Made by a program: the position numbers and the translations under genes. A stretch of DNA of 64,000 bases from Thermohalobaculum sp963822985. Its GTDB lineage: Bacteria > Pseudomonadota > Alphaproteobacteria > Rhodobacterales > Rhodobacteraceae. Location: positions 1-64,000 of the forward strand of contig CAWGJU010000018.1 in the NCBI GenBank assembly GCA_963822985.1, read 5' to 3'. Shown piece after piece: positions 35,651 through 42,638 of this stretch. The notes below the pieces were generated by a model, which did not search any database, was not told where the DNA came from, and worked only from the letters and a program-made list of their open reading frames with translations. The first letter of the stretch is position 1; every line of letters starts with the position of its first letter.

Positions 35651-36817
35651 ATGAGCGATACGAATCCGTCCGTCGCGGCCGAGGCGAAAGCGGCAGCGAC
35701 CGAGTTCCTGGCGGGCTTCCGCACCTTCCGCGAGGAGACGGCCAAGCGGATGGCCGAGATGGGCAAGGCGATCGACGCGATCGATCGCAAGAGCGCCGAG
35801 ATCCGGCGCCCGGCGCTGGCGACCGGCTCGGAGATGCAGGCGCCGCACCAGAAGGCCTTCGCCGCATATCTGCGCCGCGGCGACGAGGAAGCGCTTCGCT
35901 CGCTCGGCGTCGAGGCCAAGGGGCTGAACACGGCGGTCGCCGCCGAGGGCGGCTATCTGGTCGACCCCAAGACCTCCGAGATGATCGGCACCGTGCTGCG
36001 CTCGGGCGGTTCGATCCGGGCGCTGGCCCGCGTGGTGCAGGTCGAGGCGGGCATCTATGACGTGCTGATCGACCATGCCGATCTGGGCGCGGGCTGGATC
36101 GACGAGGTCGCGCCCGCCGTCGAGACGACGGCGCCGCTGGTCGACCGGATCTCGATCGCGCTGCACGAGCTGAGCGCGGCGCCGACCGCCTCGCAGCGCA
36201 TCCTGGACGACGCGGCCTTCGACGTCGAGGCCTGGCTGGCCGAGCGCATTGCCGATCGGTTCCTGCGCGCCGAGGCGGCGGCCTTCGTGGCGGGCGACGG
36301 CGTCGCCAAGCCGAAGGGCTTTCTGACCAAGCCCGCCGTCGCGAACGGGGCGTGGAGCTGGGGCAGCATTGGGTATATCGCTACCGGCACCTCGGGCGAT
36401 TTCGACCCGAACGACCCAGCCGACGCGCTGATCGAGACGGTCTACGCCCTGCCCGCGCAGTACCGCGCCGGCGCCGCCTTCGTGATGAACTCGAAGACGG
36501 CGGGCGAGGTGCGCAAGATGAAGGACGCGCAGGGCCGCTTCCTGTGGTCCGAGGGCCTGCAGAACGCCGCGCCGCCGCTGCTTTGCGGCTATCCGGTGCT
36601 GGTCGCCGAGGACATGCCGGACATCGGGCCGGACGCGCACGCGATCGCCTTCGGCAATTTCGAGAAGGGCTACACGGTCGCCGAGCGGCCGGACCTGCGC
36701 ATCCTGCGCGATCCGTTCTCGGCCAAGCCGAACGTGATGTTCTATGCGACCAAGCGGGTCGGCGGCGACGTCACCGACTATGCGGCGATCAAGACGCTGA
36801 AGTTCGGCGCCTCGTGA
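35651..36817 (+). CDS. GTA major capsid protein (g5)
   Basis: 388 residues, HK97 fold. A helical N-terminal delta region (EFLAGFRTFREETAKRMAEM) is removed by the g4 protease near residue 95-100, before LNTAVAAEGGYLVDPKTSEM. Later segments are DHADLGAGWIDEVAPAVET, LHELSAAPTASQRILDDAAF and GYPVLVAEDMPDIGPDAHAI. It lies 37 nt after g4. It forms the small GTA capsid shell. Confidence 0.93.
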   Translation: MSDTNPSVAAEAKAAATEFLAGFRTFREETAKRMAEMGKAIDAIDRKSAEIRRPALATGSEMQAPHQKAFAAYLRRGDEEALRSLGVEAKGLNTAVAAEGGYLVDPKTSEMIGTVLRSGGSIRALARVVQVEAGIYDVLIDHADLGAGWIDEVAPAVETTAPLVDRISIALHELSAAPTASQRILDDAAFDVEAWLAERIADRFLRAEAAAFVAGDGVAKPKGFLTKPAVANGAWSWGSIGYIATGTSGDFDPNDPADALIETVYALPAQYRAGAAFVMNSKTAGEVRKMKDAQGRFLWSEGLQNAAPPLLCGYPVLVAEDMPDIGPDAHAIAFGNFEKGYTVAERPDLRILRDPFSAKPNVMFYATKRVGGDVTDYAAIKTLKFGAS

Positions 36818-37214
36818 TGCCGGCGCCGGGAGGCCGATGTCGTCGTCAGCCGCTCGCGGGGAAGAAGTCCCGTCGCGCGGGAATGACAGGCTCCGGTCAC
36901 CCGGCATCGCGGAACGCCGGTGCCCGAACCCCGTCCTCATCGCCCGCCCCGGAGCCAATCCGGGGCTGACCACCAACCGGCGATCTCCCTTTCCTGGGGA
37001 GAATGCCCCGGCCATAGCCGGGGCCCGACGGCTCTCTCATCCGGGCGCCAGCGTCGTCGCGCGCCGCCATTCTGGCGCGCGACTTCATTTCGATGACGAA
37101 AGAGGCCGGCGCCCGCTGCGCGCCGGCCGCATTTCCGGGCGGACCTGGATCCGCGCGGGAAGGGGCCGCGGCGCGGCGTCGCGGCGACGAGATCCAATCG
37201 GCAACAGCTGACGC
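36818..37214. repeat. Repeat-filled gap between g5 and g6
   Basis: About 400 bases with no gene, unusual inside a GTA cluster. It contains hairpin units of repeat family 3: GCCCCGGA-5 nt-TCCGGGGC (36946-36966) and GCCCCGGC-CATA-GCCGGGGC (37005-37024), both perfect 8-bp dyads. Segments such as CGATCTCCC and GGGGAGAATG around them resemble parts of the copies at 38222 and 57653. Confidence 0.6.
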
Positions 37215-37229
37215 ATGAGGGAACGAACG

Positions 37230-37811
37230 ATGCTCCTGAAGGAAGCGGCGCCTGGGGCGCCGACGCCCATGCCCCTGACCGAGTTCGCGGCGCATCTGCG
37301 GCTGGGCTTCGGCTTTTCCGATGACGGTGCCGAGGACGCGCTTTTGGAGCTTTACCTGCGCCATGCCGCGACAGTGGTCGAGGCGCGCACCGGCCAGGCG
37401 CTGATCGCCCGGCCCTATCTGCTGCAAGTGGCCGGCTGGAATCCGCGCGGGCACCTCGTGCTGCCCGTCGGGCCGGTGACCGCGATCGACAGCATCCGTT
37501 TCGTCCGGGCGGGCGCGACCATAGAGCTTGCGCCCGAGGAGTGGGCGCTGGAGCCAGGGCGCGCCCGCCAGCGGGTGACGGGACCGGGCGGCGGCGCGCT
37601 GCGGCAGGTGCCGCATGGCGCGCTGGCCGAAGTGGCGTTCGACGCGGGCCACGGGTCCGACTGGTCTGGCGTGCCCGGCGACCTGCACCAGGCGGTGCTG
37701 CTGCTGGCGGCGAATTATTACGAGAACCGGCATGGCGAGCTCGGGCAGGAGGCGACGCTGCCGGCGGCCGTCGGCGCGATCCTCGCGCCGCATCATCTGG
37801 TGCGGATGTGA
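37230..37811 (+). CDS. GTA head-tail adaptor (g6)
   Basis: 193 residues. The pattern LTEFAAHLRLGFGFSDDGAE, LYLRHAATVVEARTGQAL, FDAGHGSDWSGVPGDLHQAV and LLAANYYENRHGE is that of the gp6-like connector protein that binds below the portal. ATG 37230 has a GAGGG ribosome site; an ATG 15 bases earlier is in frame. Corresponds to Rcc01688 (adaptor) by order. Confidence 0.85.
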   Translation: MLLKEAAPGAPTPMPLTEFAAHLRLGFGFSDDGAEDALLELYLRHAATVVEARTGQALIARPYLLQVAGWNPRGHLVLPVGPVTAIDSIRFVRAGATIELAPEEWALEPGRARQRVTGPGGGALRQVPHGALAEVAFDAGHGSDWSGVPGDLHQAVLLLAANYYENRHGELGQEATLPAAVGAILAPHHLVRM

Positions 37812-37843
37812 TCGGCGCGATCCCTTTTGGCGCGGAGGCGACG

Positions 37844-38194
37844 ATGAACCTGATCCTGAACCCGATCCTGAACACCGAACTGGTCCTCGAGGCGCCGGAG
37901 CGCATCGGCGACGGCGGCGGGGGCTTTTCCGTCGAGTGGCAGCCTGTCGGCACGCTGTGGGCCGAGGTGGCGAGCATCCGGGCCGGCGAGCGCCAGGCGG
38001 GCGAGCGCGAGGTCGCGACGGTGACCTATCGCATCACCGTGCGCAACGCGCCGCCGGAATCGCCGCGGCGGCCCCGCGCCGAATGCCGGTTCCGCAGCGG
38101 CCAGCGGATCTTCGCGATCCGGGGCGTCGCGCCGGCGGACAGGCGGGACAAGTACCTGACCTGCTGGGCGGTCGAGGACGCGCTGGCGTCATGA
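37844..38194 (+). CDS. GTA head-tail stopper (g7)
   Basis: 116 residues. Phage head-tail joining family: VEWQPVGTLWAEVASIRAGE, VATVTYRITVRNAP and CRFRSGQRIFAIRGVAPAD. The beta-barrel stopper seals the capsid after packaging. It starts 32 nt after g6 and corresponds to g7 in R. capsulatus. Intact. Confidence 0.85.
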   Translation: MNLILNPILNTELVLEAPERIGDGGGGFSVEWQPVGTLWAEVASIRAGERQAGEREVATVTYRITVRNAPPESPRRPRAECRFRSGQRIFAIRGVAPADRRDKYLTCWAVEDALAS

Positions 38195-38221
38195 GACCGG
38201 CGCCCGACGGCAAGGCCCCGC

Positions 38222-38290
38222 CATGCCCCGGCTCGACCGGGGCATTCAGCCGGCGGGGAGGGATCGCCCGGTCAGGCCGGGCGGTGATGG
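38222..38290. repeat. Repeat family 3, copy between g7 and g8
   Basis: ATGCCCCGG-CTCGA-CCGGGGCAT is a perfect 9-bp hairpin (38223-38245), followed by GGGAGGGATCGCCCGGTCAG and a GCCGGGCGGTGATGG end. The unit at 57653-57735 has the same parts in the same order. Confidence 0.65.
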
Positions 38291-38315
38291 TCAGACCGAA
38301 TGACGGGTGGCTCGC

Positions 38316-38741
38316 ATGACATGCGCGATGAGCTGGCCATTGCAGCAGGCGCTGCATGCGGCGATCGCAGGCGATGCCGGCTGCGCCGCGTTCTTCGGGC
38401 CGCGCGTCTTCGACGGGGCGCCGCCTGCGGGGCGCGATGCCGCGGCCGAGGGCCTGTACCTGACGATCGGCGACGAGACGGTCGCCGATTGGAGCACCGC
38501 GAGCGACCGGGGCGCGCGTCACCAGGTGACGCTGACCGTGCACGCGCCCAGGCATGGCTTTGCCGAGGCCAAGCAGGCGGCGGCGGAAGTGTCGGACGTC
38601 TTGCTGGACGGGCCCCTGGCGCCGTCGCGTGGGAGGGTCGTCGACGCGCGCTTCGTCGGCGCGCGCACCCGGCGGACCGAGAACGACGCGCTGCGGCAGA
38701 TCGAGATGCGCTTCAGCATCACGCTGGAAGACACCCTTTGA
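38316..38741 (+). CDS. GTA tail terminator (g8, DUF3168)
   Basis: 141 residues. DUF3168 pattern: LQQALHAAIAGDAGCAAFFG, YLTIGDETVADWSTAS, HQVTLTVHAPRHGFAEAKQ and LRQIEMRFSITLEDTL. It caps the tail tube at the head-proximal end. The ATG at 38316 was chosen; a GTG 9 bases upstream is in frame. Ends 10 nt before g9. Confidence 0.85.
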   Translation: MTCAMSWPLQQALHAAIAGDAGCAAFFGPRVFDGAPPAGRDAAAEGLYLTIGDETVADWSTASDRGARHQVTLTVHAPRHGFAEAKQAAAEVSDVLLDGPLAPSRGRVVDARFVGARTRRTENDALRQIEMRFSITLEDTL

Positions 38742-38751
38742 GGAGACGAGC

Positions 38752-39162
38752 ATGGGCGCCCAGAGAGGCAAGGACATCCTGCTGAAGCTGGACGAGGACG
38801 GCAGCGGGTTCGTGACCGTCGCCGGCATCCGCGCGAGCCGCATCAGCTTCAACGCCGAGACGGTCGACGTGACGACCGCCGAGAGCGCCGGCCGGTGGCG
38901 CGAGCTGCTGGCGGGCGCGGGCGCGCGCAGCGCGTCCGTCAGCGGGTCGGGGGTCTTCAAGGACGCGGCGTCGGACGCGGCGCTGCAGCGCGTGTTCTTC
39001 GGCGGCGGGGCGGCGACCTTCGAGGTGGTCATTCCCGATTTCGGCACGATCACCGGGGCGTTCCAGGTGACCGGCCTGGAATATTCCGGCGCGCATGACG
39101 GCGAGGCGAACTTCGAGGTCTCGCTGGCTTCGGCGGGCGCGCTCGGCTTCGCCGCGATCTGA
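38752..39162 (+). CDS. GTA tail tube protein (g9)
   Basis: 136 residues. Major tail protein of the TP901-1 type: MGAQRGKDILLKLDEDGSG, ISFNAETVDVTTAESAGRW, GVFKDAASDAALQRVFFGG and FEVVIPDFGTITGAFQVTGL. A strong AGGAGA site precedes the ATG. It polymerises into the tail tube. Intact. Confidence 0.88.
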   Translation: MGAQRGKDILLKLDEDGSGFVTVAGIRASRISFNAETVDVTTAESAGRWRELLAGAGARSASVSGSGVFKDAASDAALQRVFFGGGAATFEVVIPDFGTITGAFQVTGLEYSGAHDGEANFEVSLASAGALGFAAI

Positions 39163-39170
39163 GGCCCGAC

Positions 39171-39482
39171 ATGAACCCGCATCGCGGCGAAGTGGCGCTG
39201 GTGATCGACGGCCGGGCGCGCACCATGCGGCTGACGCTGGGCGCGTTGGCGGGGCTGGAGGCGCGGCTCCAGGCCGGCTCGCTGATGGGGCTGGCCGAGC
39301 GCTTCGAGGACGGAAAGGTGGCGACGGCCGACCTGATCGCGCTGTTGGCGGCCGGGCTGGCCGGCGCGGGCGAGCCGGTCGACGAGGCGGCGCTGTCGCA
39401 GGCGGAGATCGAGGGCGGCGCGGTCGGCGCCATGCGGGCCGGCATGGCGCTGTTGGCGCGGGCCTTCCGCGCCGATGGCTGA
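39171..39482 (+). CDS. GTA tail assembly protein (g10)
   Basis: 103 residues. GTA-specific family: GEVALVIDGRARTMRLTLGA, LAGLEARLQAGSLMGLAERF and VATADLIALLAAGL. By analogy with lambda gpG it acts as a tail assembly chaperone. It starts 8 nt after g9 and its last bases contain the ATG of g10.1. Confidence 0.82.
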   Translation: MNPHRGEVALVIDGRARTMRLTLGALAGLEARLQAGSLMGLAERFEDGKVATADLIALLAAGLAGAGEPVDEAALSQAEIEGGAVGAMRAGMALLARAFRADG

Positions 39483-39827
39483 GTTGATGGCTGGGCGCGG
39501 GTCCGAACCAGGCTCGGGGCCGGATTCGGGCCGGATTCGGGGCCAGATTCGGGGCCGGTCGACTGGCCGGCGCTGATGCGGCTGGGCCTGGGCGGGCTGA
39601 GGCTGCCGCCCGAGGCGTTCTGGTCGATGACGCCCGGCGAGTTCCGCCGGGCGCTGGAAGGGGCCGGGCTGGTGCCGATCGGCGGCGGCGCGCGGTCGAT
39701 GGACCGCGGGCGGCTGGCCGAGCTGATGGCGGCGTTTCCGGACAGGGTGGGTGCGCGCACCCACCCTAAGGCGCCGGCCGAAATGAGCCAGATGGACGGC
39801 CGATGGGGTGAACATGAACACGGATGA
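39475..39827 (+). pseudogene. GTA tail assembly chaperone (g10.1), one-base deletion in a repeat
   Basis: From ATG 39475 the frame reads MAELMAGRGSEPGSG and then enters a 12-bp tandem repeat (GGATTCGGGGCC, three units) that would encode PDSG repeats. One unit has lost a G (GGATTCGGGCC), so the frame stops at 39575. In the next frame the protein continues VDWPALMRLGLGGLRLPPEA and FWSMTPGEFRRALEG, which is the conserved core. Near the 3' end a family-1 palindrome (39744-39767) replaces the natural C-terminus. Without the deletion the gene would be about 117 codons. Confidence 0.7.
39744..39767. repeat. Palindromic repeat family 1, copy b (perfect)
   Basis: AGGGTGGGTGC-GC-GCACCCACCCT, 11-bp perfect arms, inside the 3' end of g10.1. 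Translation through it gives VGARTHPK, unlike the expected end of the family. Confidence 0.85.
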
Positions 39828-40479
39828 TCCGTTCGCGGGCGGCGCGAGCGCACTCGGCGGGGCGCTGGGCGAAATGCGCGGGGTCGCGGCCGCCTTCTCG
39901 GGCGAGCTGCTGGGCGCATCCAAGGCGATGCGCGACATGGACGCGGACGCGATGCGGCTTTCGCGCTCGCTTTCGTCGTCGCTGCGGTCGGCCTTCGACA
40001 AGGCCGTGCTGGGCGGCGAGAAGCTGAGCGGCGTCTTTCGCGAGTTGGCGTTGTCGGTCTCGGACAAGGTGGTCGACGCGGCGCTGAAGCCGCTGACGGG
40101 CGGGCTGACCAAGTCGTTCAGCGGCCTGCTCGGCAGCTTCACCGGCGGCCTGGGCCAAGCCTTCGGCTTCGCGGATGGCGGCGCCTTCTCGGCGGGGCGC
40201 GTGCGGGCCTTTGCGCAAGGCGGGGTCGTCGGCGGGCCGACGCTGTTCCCGATGCGGGGCGGCACCGGCCTGATGGGCGAGGCGGGGCCCGAGGCGATCA
40301 TGCCGCTGCAGCGCGGGCCCGACGGGCGGCTTGGCGTAGCCGCCTCGGGTGGTGGCGGCGGCGGCGCGCCCGTGATGGTGAACATCCAGACGCCGGACCT
40401 CGAGGGCTTCAGGCGCTCGCGCGGCCAGGTCTCGGCGCAGCTGGCGCGCGCCGTCCGGCGCGGCCAGGTCCGGCTGTGA
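39814..40479 (+). CDS. GTA tape measure protein (g11)
   Basis: 221 residues. Short GTA tape measure: helical N-terminal part (GEMRGVAAAFSGELLGASKA, MRLSRSLSSSLRSAFDKAVL), glycine-rich FADGGAFSAGRVRAFAQGG, then the conserved GLMGEAGPEAIMPLQRGPDG. It fixes tail length and crosses into the recipient on injection. It overlaps the end of g10.1 by 14 bases. Intact. Confidence 0.85.
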   Translation: MNTDDPFAGGASALGGALGEMRGVAAAFSGELLGASKAMRDMDADAMRLSRSLSSSLRSAFDKAVLGGEKLSGVFRELALSVSDKVVDAALKPLTGGLTKSFSGLLGSFTGGLGQAFGFADGGAFSAGRVRAFAQGGVVGGPTLFPMRGGTGLMGEAGPEAIMPLQRGPDGRLGVAASGGGGGGAPVMVNIQTPDLEGFRRSRGQVSAQLARAVRRGQVRL

Positions 40480-40492
40480 GCGGGGATCGGCG

Positions 40493-41119
40493 ATGAATTT
40501 CCACGAGGTGCGGTTTCCCGCCACGATCTCGTTCGGCTCGTCCGGCGGCATCGAGCGGCGGACCGAGATCGTCGAACTGGTCAGCGGGCACGAGGAGCGC
40601 AACAGCCCCTGGGCGCATTCGCGCCGGCGCTATGATGCGGGGCTGGGCATCCGGTCGCTGGACGATCTGGACCGGGTGCTGGCGTTCTTCGAGGCGCGGC
40701 ACGGGCGGCTCTACGGGTTTCGTTGGAAGGATTGGCTGGACCACAAATCCTGCGCGCCGTCGGGCGTGCCGTCGGCGACCGACCAGGCGATGCTGCCGGG
40801 CGCTGGCCCGACGACATGGTCGCTGGCCAAGACATATCGCGACGGCGGCGGTGCCTATGTCCGGCCGATCAGCAAGCCGGCGCCGGGCAGCGTGCGGGTC
40901 GCGATCGACGGCGTCGAGCTCACGCCGGACAGGTTCGCGGCCAATGTCGCGACGGGCGTCGTGACGCTGGCGAGCGCACCGCCGGAGGGTGCGGCGGTGA
41001 CAGCGGGCTTCGAGTTCGACGTGGCCGTGCGGTTCGACACGGACCTGATCGAAGTGAACCTGGCAGCCTTCCAGGCGGGCGAGATCCCGTCGATCCCAGT
41101 CGTCGAGGTCAGGCTCTGA
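40493..41119 (+). CDS. GTA distal tail protein (g12, DUF2460)
   Basis: 208 residues. DUF2460 signature: FHEVRFPATISFGSSGG, ELVSGHEERNSPWAHSRRRY, FFEARHGRLYGFRWKDWLDH, and the C-terminal VAVRFDTDLIEVNLAAFQAG. It forms the hexameric distal tail ring. Its stop overlaps the g13 ATG (TGATG). Confidence 0.92.
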   Translation: MNFHEVRFPATISFGSSGGIERRTEIVELVSGHEERNSPWAHSRRRYDAGLGIRSLDDLDRVLAFFEARHGRLYGFRWKDWLDHKSCAPSGVPSATDQAMLPGAGPTTWSLAKTYRDGGGAYVRPISKPAPGSVRVAIDGVELTPDRFAANVATGVVTLASAPPEGAAVTAGFEFDVAVRFDTDLIEVNLAAFQAGEIPSIPVVEVRL

Positions 41120-42015
41120 TGCGCGAGATACCGGCTTCCCTGCGGGCGGCGCTGGATGGCGGCGCGACCCGGCTGGCGCGCTGTTGGCGGCTGACGCGGC
41201 GCGACGGCGTGGTGATGGGGTTCACCGATCATGACGGTGGGCTCGCCTTCGAGGGCGTCGACTACGAGCCCGATGCGGGCTTTGGCCCGAGCGCGCTGGA
41301 GAGCACGACGGGGCTGTCCGCCGACACGCACGAGGTGACGGGGGCGCTGAGTTCGGCGCGCATCACCGAGCGTGACATCGCCAGGGGCGCCTATGACGGC
41401 GCCGAGGTGGTTTTGTACCTGGTCGATTGGGCGGATCCCGCCTCGCGGTTGCTGGTCTCGCGCGGGCTGATCGGCGAGATCCGGCGCGGCGACAACGGGC
41501 TGTTCGAGGCCGAGATCACGGGCCTGTCGGACCGGCTGGGGCAGCCCTTCGGGCGGGCCTATCTCGCCGGCTGCGCCTGTCGCCTGGGCGATGCGAAGTG
41601 CGGCGTCGATCTGAGCCTGCCGCAGCATCGCGGGCAGGGGAATGTGGTCGATCTGCAAGGGTCGCAGCAATTCGTCGCGACCGGCTTCGAGGGGTATCCG
41701 CAGCACTGGTTCGCCGGCGGGCGGCTGGTCTGGACCACGGGTGCCAATACCGGGCTGGAGGCCCATGTGAAGTCGCATCTGCGGGCCGGGGCCGGGCTGG
41801 TGATCGAGCTCTGGCTCTCGCCGCCGATGGCGATCGCGGCGGGCGACGCCTTCGAGGTGACGGCGGGCTGCGACAGGACCGCCGAGACCTGCGCGGCCAA
41901 GTTCGGCAACCTGCTGAACTTCAGGGGTTTCCCGCACATGCCGGGCGACGACGCGGTCGCGAGCTATGCCAACAGCGGAGGGGCCAATGATGGCGGATCA
42001 CTCTTCGGGGGGTGA
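41119..42015 (+). CDS. GTA tail hub protein (g13, DUF2163)
   Basis: 298 residues. DUF2163 family: LARCWRLTRRDGVVMGFTDH, GLSADTHEVTGALSSARITE, CRLGDAKCGVDL and the C-terminal CAAKFGNLLNFRGFPHMPGDD. The cysteines CxC, C and C bind an iron-sulfur cluster in the R. capsulatus homologue; here CACRLGDAKC and GCDRTAETC are conserved. Overlaps g14. Confidence 0.92.
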   Translation: MREIPASLRAALDGGATRLARCWRLTRRDGVVMGFTDHDGGLAFEGVDYEPDAGFGPSALESTTGLSADTHEVTGALSSARITERDIARGAYDGAEVVLYLVDWADPASRLLVSRGLIGEIRRGDNGLFEAEITGLSDRLGQPFGRAYLAGCACRLGDAKCGVDLSLPQHRGQGNVVDLQGSQQFVATGFEGYPQHWFAGGRLVWTTGANTGLEAHVKSHLRAGAGLVIELWLSPPMAIAAGDAFEVTAGCDRTAETCAAKFGNLLNFRGFPHMPGDDAVASYANSGGANDGGSLFGG

Positions 42016-42511
42016 GGCAAACCCCGCCGCCGCGACCCTCGCGGCTCGTGGAGCGGGGGCGAGCGGCCCGGCCAAGCTGCAGGCGGGGGTCGTCGCGGCC
42101 GCGCGGGCGTGGATCGGGACGCCTTATCGGCATCAGGCGAGCTGCAAGGGCGTGGGCGCCGACTGCCTGGGCCTGGTGCGCGGCGTCTGGCGCGAGGTGA
42201 TCGGCCCCGAGCCGGCGCGGCCGCCCGCCTACACGCCCGACTGGGCCGAGGCGACGGGCGAGGAGCGGCTGCTCGACGCCGCCATCCGGCACATGGCGCG
42301 GGTGCCGCGCGACGCGGCCTCGGCGGGCGACGTGCTGCTGTTCCGGATGCTGGAGCGCGGGCCCGCCAAGCACGCGGCGATCCTGGTCTCGCCCTGGCTG
42401 GCGGACGGGACGATCGTGCACGCCTATTCGGGGCATGCGGTCTGCGAGACGCGGCTGACCGATGCCTGGATGCGGCGGCTGGCTGGCGCCTTCCGTTTCC
42501 CCGGGGCGTGA
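41987..42511 (+). CDS. GTA NlpC/P60 peptidase (g14)
   Basis: 174 residues. NlpC/P60 cell-wall peptidase: catalytic Cys in GVGADCLGLVRGVWRE, His in GPAKHAAILVS, and the preceding AARAWIGTPYRHQASCKG. It opens peptidoglycan during injection. ATG 41987 or 41990 both follow a GGAGGGG site. Starts inside g13. Confidence 0.9.
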   Translation: MMADHSSGGEANPAAATLAARGAGASGPAKLQAGVVAAARAWIGTPYRHQASCKGVGADCLGLVRGVWREVIGPEPARPPAYTPDWAEATGEERLLDAAIRHMARVPRDAASAGDVLLFRMLERGPAKHAAILVSPWLADGTIVHAYSGHAVCETRLTDAWMRRLAGAFRFPGA

Positions 42512-42528
42512 GGTGACGATTCCGAGAG

Positions 42529-42550
42529 ATGGTGGGTCGACACCCATCCT
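42529..42550. repeat. Palindromic repeat family 1, copy c (degenerate)
   Basis: GATGGTGGGTCGACACCCATCCT just after g14 is an imperfect copy of the family-1 palindrome, followed by the CTACGG that also trails other copies. Confidence 0.5.
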
Positions 42551-42574
42551 ACGGCGGCGGCCGACCGCGCGGAG

Positions 42575-42592
42575 GTGGGTGCAAGCACCCAC
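42575..42592. repeat. Palindromic repeat family 1, copy d
   Basis: GTGGGTGC-AA-GCACCCAC, perfect 8-bp arms, 25 bases after copy c and 47 bases before g15. Two copies in one 127-base gap is unusual. Confidence 0.7.
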
Positions 42593-42638
42593 TCTACGTG
42601 TCCGGACCATTCCACAAAAGATGTGACAGGGCGGGCGT

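Noticed and set aside
38034..40385. 783-codon minus-strand frame across GTA g7-g11
   Set aside because: Pro/Ser/Ala-rich antisense shadow of several real tail genes; real genes on the plus strand have family signatures and ribosome sites.
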